In this document: positions 8,806 to 16,506 of the stretch, in pieces
Layout: every line of letters begins with the position of its first letter
How positions within the stretch are numbered: position 1 is the stretch's first letter
Origin: Tateyamaria sp947503385
GTDB lineage: Bacteria > Pseudomonadota > Alphaproteobacteria > Rhodobacterales > Rhodobacteraceae
Length of the DNA: 64,000 bases
Assembly (NCBI RefSeq): GCF_051195235.1
Contig: NZ_JBNFZM010000005.1
Span: forward strand, 186,001 to 250,000
Direction of reading: 5' to 3'
Notes under the pieces: model-generated
What the model saw: the letters and a program-made list of their open reading frames with translations, nothing else
The model's database searches: none
Told to the model about the DNA's origin: nothing
Program-made: the position numbers and the translations under genes

Positions 8806-9468
8806 ATGACCAAAACGCCAGAATGGATCACCACGCCGGGCCTCACAGACTACCGCACCGCAGAGGCATGGATGGAAGCACGCGCTACGGCCATTGCCGC
8901 CGGAACGGCGCGCGAATGCATCTGGCTGGTGGAACATCCCCCGCTTTACACGGCAGGGACATCGGCAAAGCCAGCCGACCTGACCGATGCCGACCGCTTT
9001 CCCGTGCACAACACCCGGCGCGGCGGGCAATACACCTATCACGGTCCCGGACAGCGGGTGGCCTACACGATGCTGGACGTGGGCAAGCGCGGGCGCGATG
9101 TGCGCGCTTTTGTCCAAAATCTTGAGGCGTGGGTGATCGCGACCTTGGCCGAGTTCAACCTGCGCGGCGAAATCCGCCAAGGACGCGTCGGGGTCTGGGT
9201 CGCGCGTCCTGACAAGCCGCCATTGCCTGACGGCACCCCGGCCGAGGACAAGATCGCCGCCATCGGCATTCGCCTGCGCAAATGGGTCAGCTTTCATGGG
9301 CTGAGTATCAATGTCGAACCTGACTTGGGCCATTTCGATGGCATCGTCCCCTGCGGCATTGCCGAACATGGGGTGACCAGCCTTGTGGATCTTGGCCTAC
9401 CCGTTACCATGGATGACGTGGATGTCGCGCTGAGAAAGACATTTCTGCAAGTGTTTCCAGACACTTAA
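8806..9468 (+). CDS. lipB: Octanoyl-[acyl-carrier-protein]:protein N-octanoyltransferase
   Basis: LipB transfers octanoate from acyl carrier protein to the lipoyl domains of 2-oxoacid dehydrogenases and GcvH, the first step of de novo lipoate synthesis. The 220-residue protein shows the family signature RRGGQYTYHGPGQRVAY (about residues 71-87). Lys149 in DKIAAIGIR and Cys183 in VPCGI form the catalytic dyad. The ATG at 8806 fits the normal N-terminus; an upstream frame extension overlaps the LytTR gene. It is cytoplasmic. lipA is not in the window. Confidence 0.95.
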   Translation: MTKTPEWITTPGLTDYRTAEAWMEARATAIAAGTARECIWLVEHPPLYTAGTSAKPADLTDADRFPVHNTRRGGQYTYHGPGQRVAYTMLDVGKRGRDVRAFVQNLEAWVIATLAEFNLRGEIRQGRVGVWVARPDKPPLPDGTPAEDKIAAIGIRLRKWVSFHGLSINVEPDLGHFDGIVPCGIAEHGVTSLVDLGLPVTMDDVDVALRKTFLQVFPDT

Positions 9469-9566
9469 ATCCAGAACCCGGCCAAAGCCGCATCAATGCC
9501 AAACCCTGAACCGAATTTGGCCACATCATCTGATTAGCTGATCGTTAACCATAACGAGCAGTACAC

Positions 9567-10778
9567 ATGGCAGATTTTCTGAACGGCATCTTCATCAGCG
9601 AGATTCTGGCCGACAATGCGGGTGGATCGGCCGTTGACGTGGACGGCGACGGCAACACGAACAAGGCCGACGAGTATATCGAGCTTGGCAATGCTTCGGG
9701 CGCACCTGTATCGCTGGATGGCTACGAGCTGTGGTCTGAAAAGAACGGAGCGCTGTTTGCGTTTGATGTAAATGACGTGCTCAACCCAGGCGAGGCTGCG
9801 ACGGTGGTCGGCAACTATGCGGGTGGCGATTCCGGCGGGTTTTACGACGCGGGCATCGCGGAGAACGGCAACTTCATCCCCGATGGCGAAGGACAGAAGT
9901 TCGACTCGATCTTTCTGGTCGACACCAACACGGGCCAATACATCGTGCTGTCCTATGGTCAGCCGCCGCGGGTGCCAACGCTGCCGACGGGGTTTCCCGG
10001 CACAACGCAGGTGGGATCCGGCGAAAGCCTGAACAGTAACGCGCCAAACGGCACCGCCTTTGCCCGTGATGCCAATGGCAACCTGATCGAGACCACGCCC
10101 ACGCCCGGCACGCCCGGTATCGCCTGTTTTACCGCCGGGACGATGATCCTGACGCGGCACGGGGAACGACCCGTGGAAACGCTGGCCCCCGGGGACGGTG
10201 TTCCCACCTATGACAACGGAATGCAGAGGTTGGTGGGCATCTGTGCGCAAACCATCCCGCCCGCGGCTCTGCTGCGCGACCCGGCCTTGCGCCCGCTGCG
10301 CGTGGATGGCGCACCCTTTGATGTCACCGGCAGTACCCTGCTGTCCCCCGCACATTGCCTGTTGTTCCAGTCGGCCATGGCCGAGGCGCTGTTCGAATGC
10401 AGCGAAGTGCTGCTGCGCGCGCGCCACTTGGAACTGGCCGGCTTTGCCCGCCCCGAACTTCCCCGCGGTGGCGTCACCTACTACCATCTGATGTTTGCCG
10501 AACACGAGATGGTTCTGGCCGACGGGTTCTGGAGCGAGACATTCCTGAACACAGGCACGGATGCGGACGAAGGCGCGCCGGACGCGAAATGGCAGACTGA
10601 GAACAACCTCATGCGGTCCCACACCCGCCACGCTACATCCGCCAGACGCATTCTGCGCGGATTCGAAGCTGCCGTGCTGCTGGATGCGCCACGCAGCGCG
10701 AAATCGCGCCCTGACACGGGCCGCGCGACCTATATCGCCATGCCCGACCGTCAATCCGGAGCACGCGCGGCACGATAG
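9567..10778 (+). CDS. Lamin-tail-like and Hint-domain protein
   Basis: This 403-residue protein lacks a classical signal peptide. Residues 1-150 resemble a lamin-tail domain (FISEILADNAGG, DEYIELGNASGAPVSLDGYELW), a beta-sandwich found in secreted proteins. Residues 185-330 form a Hint_2-type domain starting at Cys187 (ACFTAGTMILTRHGERPVETL), with LSPAHCLLF and HLMFAEHEMVLADGFWSE later. Roseobacter genomes often carry such Hint proteins near or within type I-secreted proteins. Whether it self-cleaves is unknown. The C-terminal tail is rich in Arg and Ala. It stands alone. Confidence 0.78.
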   Translation: MADFLNGIFISEILADNAGGSAVDVDGDGNTNKADEYIELGNASGAPVSLDGYELWSEKNGALFAFDVNDVLNPGEAATVVGNYAGGDSGGFYDAGIAENGNFIPDGEGQKFDSIFLVDTNTGQYIVLSYGQPPRVPTLPTGFPGTTQVGSGESLNSNAPNGTAFARDANGNLIETTPTPGTPGIACFTAGTMILTRHGERPVETLAPGDGVPTYDNGMQRLVGICAQTIPPAALLRDPALRPLRVDGAPFDVTGSTLLSPAHCLLFQSAMAEALFECSEVLLRARHLELAGFARPELPRGGVTYYHLMFAEHEMVLADGFWSETFLNTGTDADEGAPDAKWQTENNLMRSHTRHATSARRILRGFEAAVLLDAPRSAKSRPDTGRATYIAMPDRQSGARAAR

Positions 10779-10940
10779 TGCAAAGACCTGCCATCATTGA
10801 CCCCGTGCGCGACAATTCATCCCGCCTCTGAGCCGTATCTTTGATTGAAGCGCTCCCCCCAAGTCACTAGAACCGACACAGAATCCGTGCGCGGTCGGGA
10901 ACCCCGCGTGCGTTGAAAATCAACAGCCAGGAGGCACCGC

Positions 10941-12614
10941 ATGGCAGACGCAGCCATTCACGGGCACGAGCATGAAGACGAGCGCGGCTTTTTCACCCGC
11001 TGGTTCATGTCGACCAACCACAAAGATATCGGGATCCTTTACCTGATCGTTTCGGCCCTCGTGGGCTTTGTCTCTGTCGCTTTCACCGTCTACATGCGGC
11101 TCGAGCTGATGGACCCCGGTGTCCAGTACATGTGTATGGAAGGCGCCCGTCTGACAGCCGCAGCCGCCGGGGAATGTACGCCCAACGGACACCTTTGGAA
11201 TGTTCTGATCACCGGTCACGGCATTCTTATGATGTTCTTTGTGGTGATCCCCGCCCTGTTTGGCGGATTTGGCAACTATTTCATGCCGTTGCAGATCGGC
11301 GCGCCGGATATGGCGTTCCCGCGGATGAACAACCTGTCCTTCTGGCTATACGTTGCGGGCACGACGCTTGCCATCTGTTCGGTGCTGGCACCGGGTGGCA
11401 ACGGTCAGGCCGGGTCCGGCGTGGGTTGGGTTCTGTACCCGCCGCTGTCGACCAACGAACAAGGTATGTCTATGGACCTCGCAATTTTCGCGGTCCACGT
11501 GTCGGGCGCCTCGTCAATTCTGGGCGCGATCAACATGATCACCACCTTCTTGAACATGCGTGCGCCGGGCATGACGCTCTTCAAAGTGCCTCTGTTCTCG
11601 TGGTCGATCTTTGTTACATCGTGGCTGATCCTGCTGTCCCTGCCAGTGCTGGCGGGCGCGATCACCATGCTGCTGATGGACCGCAACTTTGGCTTTGCCT
11701 TTTTTGACCCCGCAGGCGGCGGCGACCCTGTGCTGTATCAGCACATCCTGTGGTTCTTTGGCCACCCAGAGGTGTACATCATCATCCTGCCCGGCTTTGG
11801 CATCATCAGCCACGTGATCGCCACGTTCAGCCGCAAGCCCGTCTTTGGCTACCTGCCGATGGTCTGGGCGATCATTGCGATTGGCGCTCTGGGCTTTGTC
11901 GTGTGGGCGCACCACATGTACACGGTCGGCATGTCGCTGAACCAGCAAGCCTATTTCATGCTGGCCACGATGGTTATTGCGGTGCCCACAGGGGTCAAGA
12001 TCTTTAGCTGGATCGCGACCATGTGGGGCGGCTCGGTTGAGCTGAAAACACCCATGCTGTGGGCCTTCGGCTTCCTGTTCCTGTTCACCGTGGGTGGCGT
12101 GACCGGCATCGTGCTGAGCCAAGCCGCCGTGGACCGCTACTACCACGACACATACTACGTCGTGGCGCACTTCCACTATGTGATGAGCCTGGGTGCGGTG
12201 TTCTGTATCTTTGCCGGGGTCTACTTCTACTTCCCAAAGATGACCGGTCGCATGATCCCTGAATGGATGGGCAAGGTTCACTTCTGGACCATGTTCATCG
12301 GGGCAAACCTGACCTTCTTCCCCCAGCACTTCTTGGGTCGTCAGGGGATGCCGCGTCGCTACATCGACTATCCCGAGCAATTCGCGCTCTGGAATTGGTG
12401 GTCGTCGATTGGCGCGTTCCTTAGCTTTGCGTCGTTCCTGTTCTTCTTCGGAGTGGTCATCTACGCCCTCTACCGGGGCGCCAAAGTCACCGAGAACAAC
12501 CCATGGAACGAGTATGCGGACACGCTGGAATGGACCCTGCCCAGCCCGCCACCAGAGCACACGTTCGAAATCCTGCCCAAGCAGGAAGACTGGGACAAAC
12601 AGCCGTCACACTAA
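10941..12614 (+). CDS. ctaD: Cytochrome c oxidase subunit I (aa3-type)
   Basis: This 557-residue integral membrane subunit has 12 helices and carries heme a, heme a3 and CuB; it reduces oxygen and pumps protons. Signatures present are MSTNHKDIG at the N-terminus, ITGHGILMMFF (low-spin heme ligand), WFFGHPEVYI with the His-Tyr pair, VWAHHMYTVG (CuB histidines) and HFHYVMSLG (heme a3 and a ligands). AGGAGG precedes the ATG. As is common in Rhodobacterales, it is not next to the genes for the other oxidase subunits. A strong terminator follows. Confidence 0.98.
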   Translation: MADAAIHGHEHEDERGFFTRWFMSTNHKDIGILYLIVSALVGFVSVAFTVYMRLELMDPGVQYMCMEGARLTAAAAGECTPNGHLWNVLITGHGILMMFFVVIPALFGGFGNYFMPLQIGAPDMAFPRMNNLSFWLYVAGTTLAICSVLAPGGNGQAGSGVGWVLYPPLSTNEQGMSMDLAIFAVHVSGASSILGAINMITTFLNMRAPGMTLFKVPLFSWSIFVTSWLILLSLPVLAGAITMLLMDRNFGFAFFDPAGGGDPVLYQHILWFFGHPEVYIIILPGFGIISHVIATFSRKPVFGYLPMVWAIIAIGALGFVVWAHHMYTVGMSLNQQAYFMLATMVIAVPTGVKIFSWIATMWGGSVELKTPMLWAFGFLFLFTVGGVTGIVLSQAAVDRYYHDTYYVVAHFHYVMSLGAVFCIFAGVYFYFPKMTGRMIPEWMGKVHFWTMFIGANLTFFPQHFLGRQGMPRRYIDYPEQFALWNWWSSIGAFLSFASFLFFFGVVIYALYRGAKVTENNPWNEYADTLEWTLPSPPPEHTFEILPKQEDWDKQPSH

Positions 12615-12634
12615 TGTGGACCGCTGCAAAATCT

Positions 12635-12665
12635 GGGCCTCGGCAGACCGCCGGGGCCCTTTTTC
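12635..12665 (+). terminator. Rho-independent terminator of ctaD
   Basis: Stem GGGCCTCGGC with GCCGGGGCCC (10 bp, one G-T pair), 5-nt loop, then TTTTTCG. It begins 20 nt after the ctaD stop. Confidence 0.88.
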
Positions 12666-12699
12666 GTTGAGGGAGGGTGCGTGTCACGTCACACCCTGC

Positions 12700-13230
12700 T
12701 CTTTGTCATCGCATAGCGTGCTCCGCTGGAATGGGCCGGGCGGCTGCATCACCTGTTGGGTTTTGCGGCGGCGTTGCTGCCGTGCGGTGGGACTGTGCTG
12801 CATTCCCTGTGACGCGGCGCACCATCAGTCTGTCTGCCACGACAGAAACGGGCGACCACGTCACGAATTGGGTCGTGATACATTTCGGCCGGATCGCCCC
12901 GGCCATGTGCGTCGCCTTGGCTCTGCGTGTGCTGCGTTGGGTGGCCCCACGCGTGACCCGCGTGCCTTGGATCACCGTGCAAAAGGTCTGTGCATGTGGG
13001 CCTGTTTGGCGCGTTGTTCGGGCCGCCTATCGCTCTGAACTTTGTGCTGACGGTAACCCTGCGCAGTTACACGACGCGTCCTGATGTCATGGCACAGGTC
13101 GTCCTGTCGACCCGGATTGGCGTTACAGTGGTGACGATGTGCATTCGGGTGCTCATCGCGCTGCCCGCCTATGCGCTGCCGCTTCGCCGCAGGCGCCAAA
13201 CACAGAAACTCAGGCAAAGGCTGCGGCTGT
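12700..13230 (+). pseudogene. Possible frameshifted remnant of a membrane protein gene
   Basis: The 826-bp gap between ctaD and the next gene holds no convincing intact gene, but it has coding-like hydrophobic stretches that jump between frames. They are RLHHLLGFAAALLPCGG near 12730-12790, then NWVVIHFGRIAPAMCVALAL (about 12870-12930) in another frame. HVGLFGALFGPPIALNFVLT and GVTVVTMCIRVLIALPAYAL (12990-13190) return to the first frame and are followed by an arginine cluster. The pattern of several helices ending in a basic tail looks like the membrane part of a small sensor or regulator. No family is recognised. Nothing is seen in 13231-13425 apart from the ribosome site of the next gene. 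Confidence 0.35.
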
Positions 13231-13440
13231 TATGCAATATCAACCGCGCCATTTGGCCGTTCATTGCCCATGCCCGCCGTCAAAAAGCGCAGATCACCGC
13301 GCACACTGACCGGGCATCCGCACGACCCTTTCCACAGCCGTCTGGCAGCCTCATATGCATGTCCCACTGCTGCCCGCGGATCGCGCTGCCCGAACGCCGC
13401 ACCCGCCGCCCGCAGGACGACAGACAAAAAGGAGCATGTC

Positions 13441-14046
13441 ATGCTGTCCAAAACACTGATTTCCGTCGCACTCGCGACCTCGCTTGTCCTTGTGCCCACC
13501 ACCCGCGCCACAGCCGATAGCAAGGACTTCATCGCGGGCGCGGTACTTGGCGGCGTCGCCGGGGCGATCATCAACAAGGAAGTGCGCAAGAACAAAGAGC
13601 GTCAGGCCGCCCGCCAGCGCGCGGTGACACCGCGCACCTATGCAGCCCAACCGCGCACCTACCGTGCGCCCGCGAAAAAGACCTATCGCCCTTCCATCCC
13701 CGCCACGCCCGAAGGGCGCGAAATTCAGTCGTCACTCAACTATTTTGGCTTTGACGCGGGTCCCGTGGACGGTCAGGTGGGCCGCAAGACACGGGGCGCA
13801 ATCGCGGATTACCAGCGCTATATGGGCTATGACGGCACAGGCACGCTGACCACGTTCCAGCAACACTTGCTGACAACGTCCTATCTGCGCGCCGAAGCAG
13901 GCGGCAGCCGCACATTGCAGGACATCGCGACCCTGCCCGACGGCACGCGCGGCCTGCTGAAGCTCTACCGCGAAGATCTGGCCGCTGGCGGCGCGCAACA
14001 ACGCAGCCTGACACCCGCACCATCCGGCGCCTATATCGACCTGTGA
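13441..14046 (+). CDS. Exported peptidoglycan-binding domain protein, short paralogue
   Basis: This 201-residue protein has a signal peptide (MLSKTLISVALATSLVLVPT, cleavage near TAD). It then has a glycine-rich hydrophobic stretch (IAGAVLGGVAGAII), a Lys/Arg-rich region and a KTYRPSIPATPEGREIQ segment. A PG_binding_1-like module (SSLNYFGFDAGPVDGQVGR) spans about residues 98-145. It matches the first 200 residues of the 453-residue protein at 5962-7323 nearly motif for motif but lacks its linker and C-terminal domain. AAGGAG lies 9 nt before the ATG. Likely role: binding or anchoring to murein in the periplasm. Confidence 0.78.
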   Translation: MLSKTLISVALATSLVLVPTTRATADSKDFIAGAVLGGVAGAIINKEVRKNKERQAARQRAVTPRTYAAQPRTYRAPAKKTYRPSIPATPEGREIQSSLNYFGFDAGPVDGQVGRKTRGAIADYQRYMGYDGTGTLTTFQQHLLTTSYLRAEAGGSRTLQDIATLPDGTRGLLKLYREDLAAGGAQQRSLTPAPSGAYIDL

Positions 14047-14129
14047 CCGGAGCCGTTGGGGCGGTGCAAATCGCCGCCCCGCGACACCCTGTCCTTCGAC
14101 ATGCGGGCTGCACGGAATATACTTTGACC

Positions 14130-14624
14130 ATGCCCTATCGCTGGACCACAGAACCGGACGCACATGTGCAAGAGCTACAACTCTGGCCGCACAACTCGCT
14201 GCCCCAGACCGGGATGGCAGCCGTGGTTCTGTTCACCTTTACGATGATCCTGATCCCCACATTGCCCCTGTTGGGCAGTGTGGTGCTGTGGGGGCTTCTG
14301 CCCTTTGTGCTGGGGGCCGTGTGGGCGCTGTACTATGCGCTGCGCCGCAACCGTCGCGCGCGCCAGATCATCGAGGTGCTGACCCTCGGTCCCGAGGATA
14401 CGACGCTGACCCGAACTGATGCCAACGGTGCCGTGCAGGAATGGGATTGTAACCGCTACTGGACGCAAGTGACGAAATACGAGAACGAGGGGCCCGTGCC
14501 CCACTATATCACGCTCAAAGGCAAGGGCCGTGAGGTCGAGATTGGCGCCTTTCTGAGTGAGGACGAACGCCTCGCGCTATATGACGACCTCAACCGTGCG
14601 CTCAACCGCAGAGGCGGTCCTTGA
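14130..14624 (+). CDS. DUF2244 membrane protein
   Basis: This 164-residue protein has an N-terminal MPYRWTTEPDAHVQELQLWPHNSL segment followed by two transmembrane helices (about residues 33-70). A cytoplasmic beta-rich part with EWDCNRYWTQV and LKGKGREVEIGAFLSEDER follows; together these match the DUF2244 family common in alphaproteobacteria. Its function is unknown. The family often lies near respiratory oxidase genes, and ctaD is 1.5 kb upstream here. Its 3' end overlaps the convergent YqeY-like gene by 23 nt. Confidence 0.82.
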   Translation: MPYRWTTEPDAHVQELQLWPHNSLPQTGMAAVVLFTFTMILIPTLPLLGSVVLWGLLPFVLGAVWALYYALRRNRRARQIIEVLTLGPEDTTLTRTDANGAVQEWDCNRYWTQVTKYENEGPVPHYITLKGKGREVEIGAFLSEDERLALYDDLNRALNRRGGP

Positions 14625-15066
14625 CCATCGGGCCAACCGCGCCGAAATCCATCTGACCGGTATACTTGGATTTGAGCACACCCATCACCTTGCCCATGTC
14701 GCGAATGCTGTCTGCACCGACTTCGGATATGGCGGCGTCCACGGCGGCAGCGGCGGCTTTGTCATCCAGCTTTTGCGGCAGGAACTCTTCGATCACAACG
14801 ACCTCGGCCTCCTCCCGCTCTGCCAGATCGAGCCGCCCACCCTCTTCGTAGGTGCGCGCGCTCTCGCGGCGTTGCTTGACCATTTTGCCAAGAATCTGGA
14901 GCACTTCGCCGTCAGCCACGCCATCGTCATGGCCCGCCGCGCGTGCGTCGATATCCTTGTCCTTGATCGCGGCATTGATCAGCCGCAGCGTCGACAGGCG
15001 GTCAGAATCCTTGTCCTTCATCGCCTGTTTCAGCGCCGCAGTGATGCGGCCCCGCAAATCTGTCAT
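14602..15066 (-). CDS. GatB/YqeY domain protein
   Basis: This 154-residue cytoplasmic protein is entirely of the YqeY type: MTDLRGRITAALKQAMKDKD, then LRLINAAIKDKDIDAR, and a C-terminal GKVMGVLKSKYTGQMDFGAV. The last part is a helical tRNA-binding-like domain shared with the tail of GatB. Its role is thought to relate to tRNA or amidotransferase function but is not firmly known. The ATG at 15066 has GGGGA upstream; a frame 17 codons longer is less typical. It is divergent from carA, an arrangement seen in related genomes. Confidence 0.9.
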   Translation of the reverse strand: MTDLRGRITAALKQAMKDKDSDRLSTLRLINAAIKDKDIDARAAGHDDGVADGEVLQILGKMVKQRRESARTYEEGGRLDLAEREEAEVVVIEEFLPQKLDDKAAAAAVDAAISEVGADSIRDMGKVMGVLKSKYTGQMDFGAVGPMVKDRLCG

Positions 15067-15265
15067 GTTCCATCCCCATGGCATCATGTCGAGTTTGTGA
15101 AGATAGGGCACAAACACGCCCCTGACAAGGCTGATGATCCTAGGTAAGCTATTGATATTACTTGAAAGAACATTTCCGCCAACGCCTTGACCGCATGTGC
15201 GCCACCCTTTACGTTCCGCGCAATTTGCGTCTCTGCACCCTTATGGAAGTTGCCCGAGCCTGCCC

Positions 15266-16423
15266 ATGACCGACAGCACACCCGCCCACCCGACCGCCTG
15301 CCTCGCCCTTGCCGATGGAACCCTGTTTTACGGCACCGGTTTCGGTGCAACCGGGATCACCACCGCCGAGCTGTGTTTCAACACCGCCATGACCGGCTAT
15401 CAGGAAATTATGACCGACCCGTCCTATGCGGGTCAGGTGGTGACCTTTACCTTTCCACATGTGGGCAATGTGGGCGTGAACCCCGAAGACGACGAAACCG
15501 GTGATCCTGTGGCCGCCGGGATGGTGGTCAAATGGATGCCCACGGCCCCTTCGAACTGGCGCGCGGCCCAGCCTCTGTCGGATTGGCTGTCAGCGCGCGG
15601 GCGCATTGCCATCGGCGGAGTGGACACCCGCCGTCTCACCCGCGCGATCCGGCAGGCCGGTGCGCCGCATGTGGCGCTGGCCCATGATCCTGACGGCAAT
15701 TTTGACGCCGATGCGCTTGTCACGGCAGCCCGCGCCTTTGCCGGGCTTGAAGGGATGGACCTGGCCAAGGAAGTCACCTGCGCGCAGTCCTATCGCTGGA
15801 ATGAAATGCGGTGGGCCTGGCCCGATGGGTACACGCCGCAGAACAACCCGGAATTCAAGGTGGTTGCTGTGGACTACGGCGCCAAGCGCAACATCCTGCG
15901 CTGTCTCGCGTCGGCGGGCTGTGACGTCACTGTTTTGCCCGCAACCGCCACGGCGGACGATGTCATGGCGCACAATCCCGATGGGGTGTTCCTGTCCAAC
16001 GGTCCCGGCGACCCGGCGGCGACCGGCGTCTATGCCGTGCCGATGATCCGGGACGTGCTGGCACGCGACCTGCCGGTCTTTGGCATCTGCCTCGGCCACC
16101 AGATGCTTGCATTGGCGCTTGGGGCCAAGACGATCAAGATGAACCACGGTCACCACGGCGCCAATCACCCGGTCAAAGATCTGGAGACCGGCAAGGTCGA
16201 AATCACCTCGATGAACCACGGCTTTGCCGTGGACGCGCAAAGCCTGCCGGACGGTGTGATCGAGACGCATACATCGCTGTTCGACGGGTCAAATTGCGGC
16301 ATCCGCATGGCCGACAAGCCGGTCTATTCGGTGCAATATCACCCCGAAGCAAGCCCCGGCCCGCAAGACAGCTATTACCTCTTTGAACGGTTCGCCACCG
16401 CGATGCGGGACCGCGCCGCCTGA
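15266..16423 (+). CDS. carA: Carbamoyl-phosphate synthase small subunit
   Basis: This 385-residue glutaminase subunit supplies ammonia to CarB for carbamoyl phosphate, used in pyrimidine and arginine synthesis. The N-terminal CPSase_sm domain (LALADGTLFYGTGFGATG, MTGYQEIMTDPSYAGQ) is followed by a class I glutamine amidotransferase domain. That domain has nucleophile Cys275 in GICLGHQ and the His/Glu pair in YHPEASPGP. The ATG at 15266 gives the usual N-terminus; the in-frame region upstream is not conserved-looking. carB is not next to it. Confidence 0.97.
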   Translation: MTDSTPAHPTACLALADGTLFYGTGFGATGITTAELCFNTAMTGYQEIMTDPSYAGQVVTFTFPHVGNVGVNPEDDETGDPVAAGMVVKWMPTAPSNWRAAQPLSDWLSARGRIAIGGVDTRRLTRAIRQAGAPHVALAHDPDGNFDADALVTAARAFAGLEGMDLAKEVTCAQSYRWNEMRWAWPDGYTPQNNPEFKVVAVDYGAKRNILRCLASAGCDVTVLPATATADDVMAHNPDGVFLSNGPGDPAATGVYAVPMIRDVLARDLPVFGICLGHQMLALALGAKTIKMNHGHHGANHPVKDLETGKVEITSMNHGFAVDAQSLPDGVIETHTSLFDGSNCGIRMADKPVYSVQYHPEASPGPQDSYYLFERFATAMRDRAA

Positions 16424-16506
16424 CGCGACGCGCGCTTTGCCAATGTTAACCGCACGTTAACCACGCGCGCGCCAATGTCGCTCCGGTCAAAGGAGCGATC
16501 CCAGCG

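Noticed and set aside
11514..12560. 348-codon minus-strand open frame inside ctaD
   Set aside because: It lies opposite a fully conserved oxidase subunit and its translation is His/Gln/Arg-rich noise.
13030..13270. Attachment site or insertion-sequence end near the decayed region
   Set aside because: No terminal inverted repeats, target duplication or transposase motif could be found.
12990..13520. 176-codon open frame after ctaD as an intact gene
   Set aside because: Only its first ~75 codons look protein-like; the rest is Arg/Pro/His noise running into the next gene, so it is treated as a remnant.
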